Source: Brachypodium distachyon
Lineage: Eukaryota; Streptophyta; Magnoliopsida; Poales; Poaceae
Length of the DNA: 64,000 bases
Assembly: GCF_000005505.3 (NCBI RefSeq)
Contig: NC_016134.3
Span: forward strand, 1,798,001 to 1,862,000
Direction: 5' to 3'
Shown: in pieces, positions 31,706 through 44,774 of the stretch
Numbering within the stretch: position 1 is the stretch's first letter
How the letters are laid out: each line of letters starts with the position of its first letter
Notes under the pieces: generated by a model
Told to the model about the DNA's origin: nothing
What the model saw: the letters and a program-made list of their open reading frames with translations, nothing else
Database searches by the model: none
Position numbers and translations under genes: made by a program

Positions 31706-34700
31706 TTAATTAGAACATACTCTTTTGCAGCTTTTTATATGGATATGTAAAAATGTGTTTTTGATCAGCAACTGTCTGAATGTTAGCTTGTATGCTTACA
31801 GGCTCCTTCCATCGCGAATAATTAATCAGAATTTAATCAATAATTGTGTGCTCTTGATATTATATCTATCTGTACTCCAACTCAATCTAAAGACATAAAT
31901 TCACCAAAAGTAAGGTACATCATAGTTTATACGTCCATATATACATGGTATTGTTTTCATGGCTGATACATAATATCATACGGAATCATTACCACGTTTG
32001 TTCGCATTGGATAGTTAGTAGTAGTATGTAACTATGTATCTTATTATAGAAACAAGAATAATTCCATCAGATATATCTTAATTTTGTAACCTCCTAAGTA
32101 TGCTTGTGCGAAAAAAAGATTCTGTCAAATACTAGCATAAATAAGTTGCATAAGTGAACAATCAATCATTTTATAGATCAAGTTAAATATCATCATTTGA
32201 CAGATTAGGTGCCAGTTATCAGCTGACTCTGGCCGTCTTTCACAAATCACAACGCTAGGTGGGAGACATCTCTGAAGTGCTGTCGTACCATATAATCCAG
32301 ACATCTACTTGTATGATCGGTGTCAGAGTCACACACAACATCAAGGCGTCTACCTAGTTTGGCTCACCTGTGGCCTGCTAGCACAGAAATGGTTGTTCAT
32401 GCCTCAGGCTCAGATTGTCATATCCACCACAAAGGGATATGCCTCTGGATCGGCTGCAAAACATATACTTGCCATTTCTTGGCCAACCATTTTTACCTCT
32501 ATCCTGTCAGTGTCCGAGGAAATAGTTCTTGGATGAGATGAGTGTGTGATGAATTTGTTTTTTTATGGGAAACAGAGAGTTGTCCCTGTCAAAGGCTGTG
32601 AGCTTCATTTCTGGTGAGTATCTTTCTCAAGGATGTGATTATCCTGAATAAAGTGAGAGGGATGCTTTCGCTCATGGCAGCCGTTGGTTGTTTCAGGAGT
32701 GTAAACTCTAAACTGCCAGGCTTTCTTTCACATCATCATGATATATTCTGAGGGAATGCGACCATGGATAGATAGACGTCAATAGCATTGATTCCTAATC
32801 AAAGCTAGCCAAGGTATAACAAGGCTAGAAACTACCTGCTCCATCAAACTGATTAAGATGTGGAAATAAAATGCTTCTCTTGGAAGATATTTGTGATATT
32901 TCTGCAAAGCAAACATGTGACTGGTTCCCTAATTTTAGCTGCAGGTCTCTCCTGTAAAAGAATGGACATCAGACACAATCTCAGAGCTAATTTTCTGATG
33001 AAGAAAGAAAGAATCGTACTGGTAGGTGCTGTCAGCAGTCATGTCAGTGCACTGAGGGTTGATCAGTGCTCCCGAGAACTAATTTGAACTGACTGAACTT
33101 TGCTCCTCACTAAAATTTCTTCATCCTGCAAATTGCAAAAGCTGTTACTCAGAAAATGCAATTTGCTAATTTACTGTGCAGAACTATGTACGCTTGACCT
33201 GGACTGCAGGGAATGAAACAACCAATACTGACAAACAAGATAGATCAGAATTCAGCTCATCTCCTCATTGGTTCAAGAATCAAGACAAAAAGATGCTTAG
33301 TTTTTTTCCTGAACTAAGGTTGCTATCCTTAGTAAACTCGTCTCGGTAAAGCAGCGAAAAGGAAATCAGTGTTTGACCGAACCTGTTAGGCCACAAGAAT
33401 AGAAGAGCAGTAAGCAAAGTTGCAATAACAGACGCATTGTTCTGAACTCTGTAAAAGCATGTTGAATCTGTTTGGCTAGATTGCAGAAAGGAATCAAGTG
33501 ATCATGAAATACAAGCTAAGGCTTCCTTTCACCAATGAAGGACATGTTTTCAAGTTACAGATATGTTCTTCAACGATAAGGGAATATTTCAGTAAGAGGA
33601 GAACAAATCCTGTGCTCCAACCTTATACACTGCTACTCGCAAACTACTCTCTTTGGAAACCAATGCAAATGGTCATGGAAATTCTGGAAAAAAATAGGAT
33701 ACATATTCTTAGTAAGGTGTGTGGTAGCAAAGATTGTGGATAACAGGATAAGTAGCTACATATATATATCTCATATCCTTGTTCATCAAACAGGATCTTA
33801 TGTCTACATTTTTTTATTTCCCAAGATCTTCTTCTGTCTACCATCAAGGCATCAAATTGTGGTGGGGGAAGATAAGGCACCACCATCAGTCCTAGAATGA
33901 TCCAAAACGTGGTGTCTTTTTGCTAAATCCTACCATTATCTCTTGTATTAATTAGTTTATCTTCTTTTATTTTGAAAGAAACTAGTTTTATCTTTTTGGT
34001 CATCCTGCTCCCTTCTCATTGGAAGTACAGAAGAATAAGTTATCCCCCTATGCTCCAAAAAGTGCAAAGACAACTTGTCAAAATCACTGAAGAACAGTTC
34101 CACACATCATGGATATTGATCAGCCATAGCAATTTAGCAAAACAAGCTTCATTTCAATGCCAAAAATATATATTGCTGTTTTTTAGGGTAAAATCCATAT
34201 TTCAACCTTCAACTCTTGCTTGAGTTCAGATTTCAACCTCCAACTCTTCACACCAGTTGAGATCAAACTTTAGGTGCGATAGACCGCCGTGGACTGCAAA
34301 CCACCGTGCCATCTAAGCGAATAGCCATGATCCATGATCTGCCTGTCTCAGCCTGAAGAGAAATTTCACTGGAAGCATGCCCATAAGATCCATGGATCAT
34401 GCATACTTAGAAAGCACAAACCTGCATCGAATAACAAAAGAACAAATTGTTTAACACTCCATCGCCTGTAGGGCTGGCAAATTTGATCTGAATAAGTTAA
34501 GTTGAAGGTCCGTCCATGATGCGCCTCCTATCTCCACCCCCTCGCCAAAGCCTCGTGATTCGCGCAGAACGCCGCAGAGATGCGCCGCCGCCGCGCGCTG
34601 TAGCCACAGGGCGCCGCCGTGACATGGTGCGGCCATATGGAGCGCTCTGACACGCCGCCGCCATGGTTGAACCGAGGCGCCCCGCCGCCACATGGCGCCG

Positions 34701-35214
34701 CCGAGGGACGCGCCGCCGCCGCCGCCGGGGCAAGGGGAGAGACGCGCGAGAGGTGAGAGGAGCGGGGTGGGACCCAGGAGGCAGTGAGAGACGCGTTGAT
34801 ACAGAGGCGCTGGATGCAGAGTTTCAGAACTCAAGAGTTGTCAACATTGCACTTCTCAGGGCTGTAGACAAATTCAGAACTCGGGCCACGAGGGCAACAA
34901 ACAATATAATCTGAATTTCCTTCGAGTAATTCATAGTCTGGCATGCGTCTTTCGACGTGTATGATGCGCAAAATGAAACCATGGAGAATTGCAATCTGTG
35001 AATTCACCAGGATCCCATGTCTATTTGTGCATTGTGCAGGATGTTTTCACAAGGCTGAGAAGTGCAAAGAGGCAGCAGGATCAGAAGGCTGAACCACAGA
35101 TTATTTACCTTCAAATTAGTAGTAATACACAAAGTTCAGCATCCAGATATACACAGATGCCACAAGCTCCATATTTTACGACAAAACTTAGCTCACTGGA
35201 GCATTATAATCCAG
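31706..35214. other. Intergenic DNA between CIPK and bZIP genes
   Basis: No gene recognised. 34190-34275 (GGGTAAAATCCATATTTCAACC) looks like a MULE-type or related repeat end. 34530-34830 is a GC-rich stretch with open frames on both strands but only low-complexity Arg/Gly/Pro sequence. The 3' untranslated region of the bZIP gene must lie just below 35214. Confidence 0.4.
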
Positions 35215-38200
35215 TCATAGAGCATTTTCAGGGAATTCATGGTCTGAGAAAGCCGAAGCAGTGTCGGAATGTATTGAATCTCCATGGATCCTCTGCTGCA
35301 GGTTCTCCAGGCTTGCGATGCGTCGTAGAGAGGCCGGTCTTGAGGCCATCTCTTCCCCACTGGGAACAACAGGAGTTGTTGCCTGTGGGAGGTCAGGCTT
35401 TATCTGATCATCCTCAAAAAAACCTTGGAGCAAATGGCTCATGCTCTCTTCAGTGGGAGCAGCATCAGCAGAGGCTGCATCAGATATGCATGAAGAGAAG
35501 GGCACACTACTTCCGGCCATGTCTGATGTAATGGAGAACAGAAGGCTTGCTCCAGTTACTCTCCTTACAGCTTCTTCAGCTATATTCACCTGAACACGAG
35601 TACTTTGTCAACATAAGAAAGAAAATAAAACATGGCACTAGTCACATTTGATTTGTACCCTGCATAAAAGAATGTAACGCAAGTGGTATCAAGAAATCTA
35701 TTTCAATGATCTTTTTTTTCTGCAGAATAAAAGTATTAGCTACTGCCACAGTTTTGGAAAGAGAATATCAGTTTATCTGTATTATGGATAGCACTATAAG
35801 TTATGTTTATAGATGTCTACGAAGACCGGATTGAGATTCTATATCTAGTGTTTTGCAGGAAAAAGAAACAACGAGTACCGACTGCGAAATGAATGTTTTG
35901 GAAACACCTTTACCAAGACATATAAATGCAGAGTTTTGCATATACTCACACACAAGCATTAACAAATGTATGTATGGTTGTGCTCTGTTCTGACTCCTCA
36001 TGTGCTGCATGAGACAGAACAGCCCTCCCATAAGGACCAAAACCACAGGCTTAACGTGACACACTCTCGGAGCATTGCAACATGGTATGAGCGGTTTTTA
36101 TATTTTGTTCGTTTTTACAACGCCCACACCTGTAAGAAAACATCGTTATTCTTAACACCAAAATTAAAAGAATAGAATAGTGAAGCATAGAACTACTAAA
36201 CTATTCCTTTCACTACAAGGAGAGGATAATACCTGTCTGACTCCTCGATAACAAACTCAAATTCAAAATAATAGTGTAGCCATTGATAGTACTGTTAGGA
36301 ACTGGGAATTACAGATGATGTAAATCACGGATTGTCAAATCCCAGGTTGCTTTCTTTGTCATGGTTGGGTTCTCCAAAGCACAAAGAAAAACTGGCTAGT
36401 CTACATTGCACAAGTATCAATCCTAGAGAAAGCGCATGAACCATGTTACGTGCAAAGCATAGTAAACTAACTACAAATTAAGGATCCATATGAGGCACAG
36501 TAGAATGTCAGGGCTATAATCAATAGACTCACAATCGCATCCCTTCAAATGGTACAAAAACACTTGATGCAGTTAAGAGTTCACGAGAATAAAAGGATAT
36601 ATACCTTTCTCCTCATAGTCTCCATATCAACTGTAAGATTTCTGTTGCCAAGGGTAGCTTCCTTGTATTTCTGAGTCATGTCAGTCAGGCGCTTTAGCAA
36701 AGATGCATTTTCAGCTCTTAACTGGGTAACCTAGATGATATCATAGTAATTAGCATGGCCATCATAATTTCAGTTAGAGTTTAACTTAAACATCATGGGC
36801 CATGTTTTGAGACCTGTGATTCAATATCGGTCTGGTGAGCTTGCTTCCTTTTCCTTGACCTCCTGGCCGATTCTCGATTTGAGAGCATCCTGATCACAAA
36901 ATTAAAACTGGCAATATTCAGCATGGCAAAAGTTGTACTATTTTTCTGACATGGCAACACTGGATATGATCTATAACGGTAGCCAATTTACTTGGAAATA
37001 ACTTCACAACTGCCAAGTATGGAACTACTGTTGTTTGGAACTTTGGTGGGATTGGTTTTGGTTTAAATATATAAGAAAGGCCATTTTAGTTTTATAGAGA
37101 AATATGTTGGGATTTAAAAATTAACTTGGTACCAAACAAAATAATAAAACAAGGCACCATCATATATGCTTTGGTGGGATGGGATCCTCTCGATCTGGCA
37201 CTGAACCACTCAACTGGAAGAGCCGAGGGAGAATATTGAGATACATCTCATTGTAAGATACATTACTTTCTTGTCCCATTAGTATCAAATATTGGTTTCC
37301 ATCTTGATAATTGAATATTGCTATAAGGTAGCAGCAGAGCATTTCTAGATGATAATTAAATCTTCAATTTAGGTTCCAGAACATATTGACTGCATGCTGA
37401 AGTAAGATGTTTGTAATTATGATTTCTTAAAGAAAAATTATTGCTTTAAATTACAGGTTTAAGAAACTGCTCCCTATGATCCTAAATTCTTGACTCAAAT
37501 TTGCCCAAGTATGGATGTATCTACTCATAAAAAGCGTTTAGATACATGTAATATTTTGACAACAATTTAGGATCGGAGAGAGTATTATAATGTTATTGGA
37601 AAAAGAACTGCATTACCTCTTCACCCGCTTTGCATTAGCAGGGTCGGTATTTTCCTCAAGATCACCGTCAACATCAGACTGCTCCCTTGATGTGCAACTA
37701 TTAGCTGGCTTGCCTTGAACAACAGTACCATCACCTGTGTACAGAAGTACAAAAACCAAAAGACTAGTAAATGACGACAGCACACAAGAGTTAAGTACAA
37801 ATGTTACAAATAAGCCTATATACTTTCGGAAACAAGCTTGTAGGTGATCCTGTAAGACCTTATGATGGTGTGAAACTATGTTGGACACGGTCACAATGCA
37901 AATTGGTGTCAGCAGAATTGCATATCCAGTGCGTGATGTCAGTGTTCAGCATCACTGAAGCAGGATCAGAATACTCGTTTTTGATATTTTACGTAGCTGA
38001 CCATATATGTATTTTAGCTCTTTTCTCCGGAATTGTGAACATAGCACCACATCATCACTCAAATCCAGAATCGAGATTTCTCTTCATTTTTCTGGACATA
38101 AAATACCTACTCTACAGCAATTGCTCGTGAGTACGGACTCTTCTGCACATAACTATGGCTGATGTCCCTCCTTTTTGGCAAAAAAAAAAAAGAAACTATT

Positions 38201-39882
38201 GCTGCTGGAGCTAAGATATAACTTGTAGGGGATGGTTCCGCAGCACCGGAAGCAAGAGACTACCCTGATAAAGACCTAATGTTCAGAGGTCTGTCAAGCT
38301 AGACCATTTATGTCAATCTAAGACACTACCTTCTTTTGATTAATGTCCTGCAGAACACACTTCTGGCATGATTTTGCTCAAGTTGCTTGATAGAATGCGA
38401 ATGCGATAATGGAAGGTCATAAATACCATCAAAAGAAGCTTGAGAAACTAATTGCGAAGTGTCTGAAGCTTGAGAAACCAATTGCATAGCTCCCAAAGCA
38501 GATTCTTGTGGTTTAGCTTCCTGAAATTGAATTACAGGAAAATTTGGCTCATGGGCATCACACTTGGATGGCATTTGCCAGAACACATTGCAAAAACATG
38601 ATTGGGCTGATGGGCACTGTAAAATCACGAATGTTACCAGAACACACTTTGCCGATTAAATTGAACTCGAAGCTTTCAAGGGGGACAGGAGAATGTTCAT
38701 GTGAGATATGTAATGGTAGAAAACCAGTGCCGATTAATTCAATCACTCGACTTGCACTCGTCTACTCAAGGGTGCAAACTTTGATTCAAATAGTCTATGT
38801 AGAAGTGAAGCAAATAATTATATCGTTGTGTGTTTGCGTGTCACTTTCAGGGGAAAAAACAGAACATACTTTTTTCTATCTATCAGATAAAGAAAAAAGA
38901 TAGGAGAACCCTACTGATGTTTCAGACTCTCTGACAACATCAGACTCATTTAATGATGTAATCATTTGTGGTCAATGTCACTCCATCAGAATATGCACAT
39001 GATCTGCCTATGTGGTCGAAACAAATTAGCCTCCATCCTATCAACATGTCACACTACACCAATCTGCAATCCTACTTGTCGCAGCAACAAGATTCCTCTG
39101 AGGATCTAGGCGACTGCAATCCTACTTGTCGCGGCAACAAGATTCCTCTGAAAGATCTAGGAGACTAGGATCCATCTCCCCGTGCCTTCCTGAACAAAAG
39201 GCACATCATTACCAGGTGCGTTTTGTCCTTAGGGAATCTGACCAGAAAATAACACTCACTTCACTTGGTGCCCATTTCATGCCAATTATAGTATCAATCT
39301 ATAAATAATGGCCTAGAAGCGTAGAAGCAGGTAATAAAAGGGATCCCACTTGCATCCCAATTATATAGTACTCCCTCTGATCCTAAATTTTTGACTCAAA
39401 TTTGCTCAAATATGGATGTATCTATTCTTAAAAAGCGTCTAGATACATGTAATATTTCGACAACAATTTAGGATCGGAGGGAGTAGCAATTTAGCCACTA
39501 GGACAAATACACTTTGGAAATTGAAATGGTCAGATTTGTTTTAGATAATTGAAATGGCCAGATTGTTCATCAGAAGACTAACAGCAGTTATTCTCCTAAA
39601 CCAGAAATTGCAGTAGAAGTGTAGAACTCCTCTGAAATGAAACTGTGACAGAACATCGAAAGATCTACAAGAGAGACTCCAAATCGAACCAAGCCTCTAT
39701 CCAAAAAAGAAGAGCAAGAATTGATCTTTGAAGAGTAGGGACTGTACCATGGTCTTGGCCACGGCGGCGCAGTACAGGTCGAGCTTCCTCTTGAGCACCG
39801 CCGCGTACACCCCGGGATCCCCGCCGCCGCTGCCGCCGCGGGCACAGTTCACCTCCACCACCTCGTCGGCGCCGAACTCCAT
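35215..39882 (-). CDS. Group C bZIP transcription factor (Opaque-2-like heterodimer family)
   Basis: Six coding exons: 39882-39748, 38520-38427, 37734-37617, 36889-36814, 36730-36605 and 35589-35215. All junctions are GT/AG and the frame is continuous (307 aa). The basic region spans the exon 3/4 junction, [19 protein letters not shown] (116-134), with the DNA-contacting N120 and R128 in the N-x7-R arrangement. A long leucine zipper follows (about 137-200, including [15 protein letters not shown]). The serine-rich segment [15 protein letters not shown] before the basic region and an acidic, serine-rich C-terminus ([16 protein letters not shown]) flank it. The exon layout and [10 protein letters not shown] motif fit plant group C bZIPs, nuclear activators that bind ACGT elements and heterodimerise with group S1 bZIPs in nutrient and seed-storage gene control. 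A MITE lies in the intron between exons 3 and 4. The start ATG is the first in a GC-rich first exon, 184 bases below a TATAAA. Confidence 0.9.
37469..37582. mobile_element. Stowaway-like MITE in a bZIP intron
   Basis: Main family with end words GATCCTAAATTCTTGACTCA and TTTAGGATCGGAGAGAG; right-hand TA at 37583-37584. It lies 35 bases past the 5' splice site of exon 3. Confidence 0.8.
39371..39483. mobile_element. Stowaway-like MITE, best-preserved member of the main family
   Basis: 113 bp in the first intron of the bZIP gene, ends CTCCCTCTGATCCTAAAT and ATTTAGGATCGGAGGGAG-type complement, TA at 39369-39370 and 39484-39485. The core is GGATGTATCTATTCTTAAAA plus GATACATGTAATATTTCG. Confidence 0.9.
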
Positions 39883-40065
39883 TCCCGTTAGCAAAGCTGC
39901 CCTCTTTTCCACTATCGACAGCAGTAAGAAGGGGGGAAAAGACTTGGCACGGAACAAAGGGGAATGAGGAAGCAAGTGTTCTTCAACAGTTGGAGAAAAC
40001 GACGAAAACTAATCGGTAGAGCAAGCGAGCGAGCAATGGTGGAGTGGAGACGGAGGCAGCGAGCG

Positions 40066-40071
40066 TTTATA
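40066..40071 (-). promoter_or_regulatory. TATA box of the bZIP gene
   Basis: TATAAA on the minus strand within a GC-rich promoter, about 184 bases upstream of the start codon at 39882. Confidence 0.55.
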
Positions 40072-40149
40072 GGGGCGGTGGAAGGGAGGAAGAGGAGTCA
40101 CTGTCCATGTGTTTCGCTTCTCCGAGCTGCAAAAGATCTCTCACACTAG

Positions 40150-40265
40150 CAAATTTTGCAAAGCCAAGTGGACAGACAGAATCCACTCCAATGACCAATC
40201 ACCAATGTGTGCTTCTGTCCACAGAATTAGATCTTTTTTGTGTGGGGCCCATCTGTAGTTTTCAG
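40150..40265. repeat. bZIP-proximal copy of a repeated upstream module
   Basis: Contains GCAAAGCCAAGTGGACAGA, a GGGGCCCATCTGT block and a following CTTTTTTGTGTG-like word. Diverged relatives lie farther upstream at 41400-41635, 41930-42185 and 42930-43170. Confidence 0.5.
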
Positions 40266-40739
40266 TCGAAATTAGGAAACCTCCAAATTTGGGATTTCAT
40301 TTTATTCACCGTGCCCATTTTGGGCAGCTACCAGGTGGTGGGTGTCTGAGGAGGACAACCTCTTACTTGTCCAATTTCACTGAAATTAAAGAATTGCTGA
40401 TATTTAATGTAACCGAAAAGTTGGTTTAGTGAAAAGAATGTATGGCGAGGTGAAAGCCAATGGCCGAGTTCCGTTGAGGCAAGTAATTGTAGCAAGCCGA
40501 TGTGATGGATCTTTGCTATGTGATGATGTGGTGGTTAACGGTACGGGAGGGAATGACACTAAAGTGGGAGGAGGAAGAGGGTGCGGTGAGACAAAGGAAG
40601 ACGATGACAGAAAGACACTCGACCATATTGATTGCCTTTTGTATCAGCCACCTTTCTCCGTTGTTGTTTTTATTGTTCAATGCACATTACTCTACATTGT
40701 AATTTTCGTTTTAACATTTTTTTAGGAAACGTGCGAGAA

Positions 40740-41222
40740 TGCATGCCTTTTTTCATTAAGAAGAAACGGGCAAGGCCGCGAGTCTAATGATACAATCCAC
40801 ACCGCTAAAACAAAACAAAACAAACCACTACTAACTACTCTTTCAGAAGTCCCATTAGCTTCCACCTCCTGATTTCTTCTATGATGGCGTCAAAAAGGAT
40901 CCTGACAGGGGGAGAATGACCGAGCTTGCCTTGTTATACGTCATGCCTCGAAGGGATGACAGGAAGGAGGGCCACCATTCTTGAAGAGAACGAAAAGCTG
41001 AAGGCGTCTTGGAGGCCCACTTGAAAGACGACAACACCTGAGACCAAAGTCCCTAGAGAAAGGGCATTGAAGCATAAAAAATGATCAATGGTTTCGAACA
41101 CCTGATCACAAAGAGGACAAGAAGCCTCGTCGCTTAAACCCTTGTAAAGACTTCACTCACCAGTCGAACACCGATCACCAATAGCCAGCCATGCAAACAC
41201 TTTGTGTTTTAGCGGAGCATTC
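40740..41222 (-). mobile_element. LINE fragment with reverse-transcriptase zinc finger (zf-RVT)
   Basis: On the minus strand the translation gives KHKVFAWLAIGDRCSTGE, then a stop, then SDEASCPLCDQVFETIDHF followed by LCF, the C-x2-C...H-x3-C zinc-binding segment that follows the reverse transcriptase in plant non-LTR retrotransposons, then continues to the element's C-terminal end near 40780. The in-frame stop and the absence of the polymerase domain mark it as a dead 5'-truncated copy, as is usual for LINEs. Confidence 0.75.
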
Positions 41223-41399
41223 AATTTCAATATTAGCCAAGAGCTATATTACATTCTAGCAATTAGGGGAAATAAAAACAACATACATATTGTCACCATC
41301 GAAATATTTAGTAGAACCATCAAAGTTATAAGTGCTAAAACTAGGTTTGAAGAATAAGCATAATAAACATGAACAAAAGCCTATGTCTCTCTCCCTCTT

Positions 41400-41635
41400 T
41401 TCCTAGCATCTTATGCTTAAAGACAAGTTGGGAAGCCTCCTTGTCAATTTCTTCCACCTTATTCTCCATGTTGCCAAAAAATCAGAGCCCTGTTGACAGC
41501 CAAGTATAGCCAGAATATGCACATTTCCCAGGTTGTGCAAGATTTTTTGTGTGTGGGGCCCACACCATATCTTTTTCTTGGCTGCAAGGCTAGCCAGCTC
41601 AGCAGGTTGAAAGATGCACTGAATCTGGTATGGTT
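41400..41635. repeat. Repeated upstream module, copy 2
   Basis: CTTAAAGACAAGTTGG, CCATGTTGCCAAAAAATC, GCCAAGTATAGCCAGAATATG, GTGGGGCCCACACCATATC and CTTGGCTGCAAGGCTAGCC occur in this order, as in the copies at 41930-42185 and 42930-43170. Confidence 0.6.
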
Positions 41636-41929
41636 TGTGTTAGGGCTGGTAATTTAGTACTCAGTACTTTTCCGAGCAAAATATATATAATCAAATAAAT
41701 CGATGGCTCCAACATCGGGTCTTCCCACAAGAATTTTTTTGTTGTTAGATGTTAGCACTGCAAAATATTAGCTTAAGCATCCTGTCACCGTCTAAGTGTA
41801 CGTGTTCTTGCAGCTGGTGGGAGCTTACAAGTCCCAAGTGCTTAGGCGCTTAGCTTCAAAGCATAGGTCCAGCAAATATTAATAAAAAGGCTCTTTTTGC
41901 AACTTTTTATGCATCTTATCAATAATTCA

Positions 41930-42185
41930 GGCTAAAAGTCAAGTTGGCCAAGTGTACTTGTCAATTCCATTCACATCTCCACGCATGTTGCAAAAAAAAA
42001 AATCTCATGAGCTCAACTGCAAGCCAAGTGGTCAGAATCTTCATTCGAGGTGTGCTTGTCCACAAAATGTGGATATATTTCAATTGGGCCCATGCCATAT
42101 CTTTCTCGCGGCTACCAAGCTAGCTCGCCAGGTCAGCATGCTCGAATTCATTGGACTGAGTTTGGAGTTGATATTTTACTGGATG
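41930..42185. repeat. Repeated upstream module, copy 3
   Basis: Same word order as copy 2: AAGTCAAGTTGGCCAAGTG, CATGTTGCAAAAA, GCAAGCCAAGTGGTCAGAATC, GGGCCCATGCCATATCTTTC and CGGCTACCAAGCTAGC. Confidence 0.6.
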
Positions 42186-42929
42186 GAGACATGTTGATTA
42201 CATATTGTTCGCCATCGTTTGGTTTAACCACGACACAAACATTGTGGATAAAGACAAGACCAAATCCGCAACACGTTGGGCAAGGTGGCCATATTGGGTG
42301 ACATATGGCAAAGATTGAGGCAAACCGGCAGGATACTTGGTCAAAGGAGGTGTCGAGGAAAGCGAGTGAAGAAGAAGAGATATTTGAGAGCGACATGTTG
42401 GCTCTAATATTTATATATACGTCCATGATTGTATTTCAGCAAATACATGTGCACATCTCTTCGGCAAAAACTAGGTGATTTATGAGACCGGGATTTGTTT
42501 ATGCATAGTGCATGAGAGAGGTGAAATGGATTGAGATAAACAACCGATTTTAAAATATATAATGAAGAAAGTCAAAGTTCTAAGAAAATTCCCACAGTTA
42601 AATGTTTATGCCTTCTATGTGCCTATAAGCCGGAAAAGGGATGTTTTTGCGTCCTACGCAAAGAAAAAAAATACCAATCCAATAAAGCTAAATTTTGAAC
42701 ACTAAAATTGGTCTTTCTTTCAAAAAAAAGTCGAACTCATCTTTTGGCCACGAAAGTGTACAAGTATGCAAATAACTCAATATTTATATGTTTTCTCTTT
42801 GTTATCGCTGTTCTGACGATCGGAAAAAAAAATCCACTTGTTTGAATTTCTCCTAGAGCATGTTGTTATCTCCTATGACCCAATCTTATCAACAACCGAG
42901 ACAAGATTAAAGCAAAGCAGAGAAAAATG

Positions 42930-43170
42930 TCATTGTCAGCTTCTTATTTTCCACCTGTCCACCATGATGCAAAAATATCAGGAGCCAAGTTGCATGGAGC
43001 CGTTGCAAGCCAAGTGGCCAGAATCTAACGCATGTTCCAGGTTGTTTCTCCCAAGGGGACCCACAAGCCCCTTCGTATCTTTTTCTTGGCTGCCAGGCTA
43101 GCCAGCTCAGCGAGGCTGCAAGCTCCTCCACCCACTAAATCTGGGGCGCATGTGGCTGATATTTTCCCTG
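42930..43170. repeat. Repeated upstream module, copy 4
   Basis: Words CCACCATGATGCAAAAATATC, GCAAGCCAAGTGGCCAGAATC, GGGGACCCACAAGCCCCTTCG and CTTGGCTGCCAGGCTAGCC match copies 2 and 3. The module is followed by non-coding DNA. Confidence 0.6.
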
Positions 43171-43499
43171 GGTGGAGGACACGTCGGACGCTGCCTACTT
43201 GTCACTCTCGTTCCTATCCACACAAAACAGATATTATATTTTTATCATCTCTGGAGCATCTTATCTCAGCTGCACGTTGCTGCCATTCGTGCATGCGCAC
43301 AGGAATGGGATCACTCCGGCCAAAGGTAAATGGAATTCCGGTGATGTCGATTGCTTGACGGTGGTGACGGTTTCTTCCTCCATTGAACCTTACAGATGGT
43401 CGAAGATCGGGGAGGTATGATCGCGTGGGTAATGCAATAGTGGTCTGCAATTTTAATTGTTTTTTTTTCGAAAAAATTGATACATATCATTCTAATCAT

Positions 43500-43810
43500 A
43501 GTCTATTATATACATGACGAAACAATCAGAAAAATATATAAAGCTAGAAAATCCAAAAAAAAAACAAAACATCTGGCCTTTGATCCAATTGATCTTTAAA
43601 TCTAAGAAGATTTCAACGGTTAAGATCTATTCTAAAATTTGCGTGCCGACATCTATTATATACTAAAAATACATGACATAATAACCAGAAAAAGATAGAC
43701 AACTAGAAAATCCCGAAAAAAATCAAAACATCTGGCCGTTGATCCGATCGATCTTTATATCTAAGAAGATTTCAACGGTTAAGATCTATTCTACAATTTC
43801 CATGCCGACA
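43500..43810. repeat. Tandem duplication, about 155-bp unit, two copies
   Basis: 43500-43652 and 43653-43810 share the order TATTATATAC, CATGACGAAACAATCAGAAA (or diverged form), AAAACATCTGGCC, TTGATCC.AT.GATCTTTA and ATTTCAACGGTTAAGATCTA. No coding sequence. Confidence 0.8.
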
Positions 43811-44367
43811 TGTGGATCCGCACATATTCTTGGTCCGTCCTTTTCCTGATCGATGTACACTGTGCACTCGAATGCACGCATCTATGGAGAGTATGGCTCG
43901 ATCTGGTGATCGCGTTTAGTCATCGGCCGCCGCTCCATGCCCCCCTGCCTTTAGAGTCAAAACCTGCAGGTCAGCTTTCTTGGAATATCTACCAGACTTA
44001 GGTTCGATCTTGGAATATCCTGTGGTAGTTTACAACAACATGCATCAGCAAAGAAAAGCTGAAGTACACCAGGTTCTTAATGTTTGGTTAATCCGTACCC
44101 GAAACTTTAAAGCTAATTAAAAGTTTTTGAATTTCATGTTCACGTTAAACTATATGTCTCTGTCTGGGTCTAAAATATAAGACGTTCTAATTTTCTACAA
44201 CGCGCTATTGCATTTAGGGGCCGCATCCTTTAGATGCTATATAGCGGGCGCTAGTTCAAATAGCGTTCTGCAAAAAGATAAATCAAATATACCCCTCCAA
44301 ATTAAAGGTTTGGGCACAGCGACGTGCTAAAAGTTCTCCAATTGTTTGCAAGACCAAATCAATGGCA
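43811..44367. other. Left part of an older repeat interrupted by a MULE
   Basis: No gene. GCGCTATTGCATTTAGG and TATAGCGGGCGCTAGTTC resemble words on the other side of the MULE (45130-45300: GCGACGCTATAAG, ATTTAGCGCGCTAATAG), so an older element appears to have been split by the insertion. Confidence 0.4.
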
Positions 44368-44377
44368 TAAACATATA

Positions 44378-44734
44378 GAGTAAAATACACCACTAGTACA
44401 TGAACTTGGCAAAAATGAACACTTTAGTCCATGAACTCGGAAAACACACACTAAAACCCCCATACTGGAATTACTGTGTCAGTTTAGTCAAAAATGGTCC
44501 GGCGGGGCTTAAACACGCCACGTGGCCGCCATGGCGGCTTCGACCAGGACCGCGTTCTGCTACTCAATTTTCCTTATGCTTTTCTTTTGCAAATTCACCT
44601 TCACCTTCCTCCATCTGCAGCTGTCGCATTTGACCAAAGGGAGATGGTGCTTCGTCCTTACCGCCGATGAAGACCTCGATGAGCCGCCGGCCGTGACAAC
44701 GGAGAGCTGTGGCACAACGGGCATTGCAGCGGCG

Positions 44735-44774
<40 letters not shown>

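Noticed and set aside
34451..34834. 127-codon minus-strand frame, GC-rich
   Set aside because: Compositionally biased and overlapped by other open frames; no family features and no splice partners.
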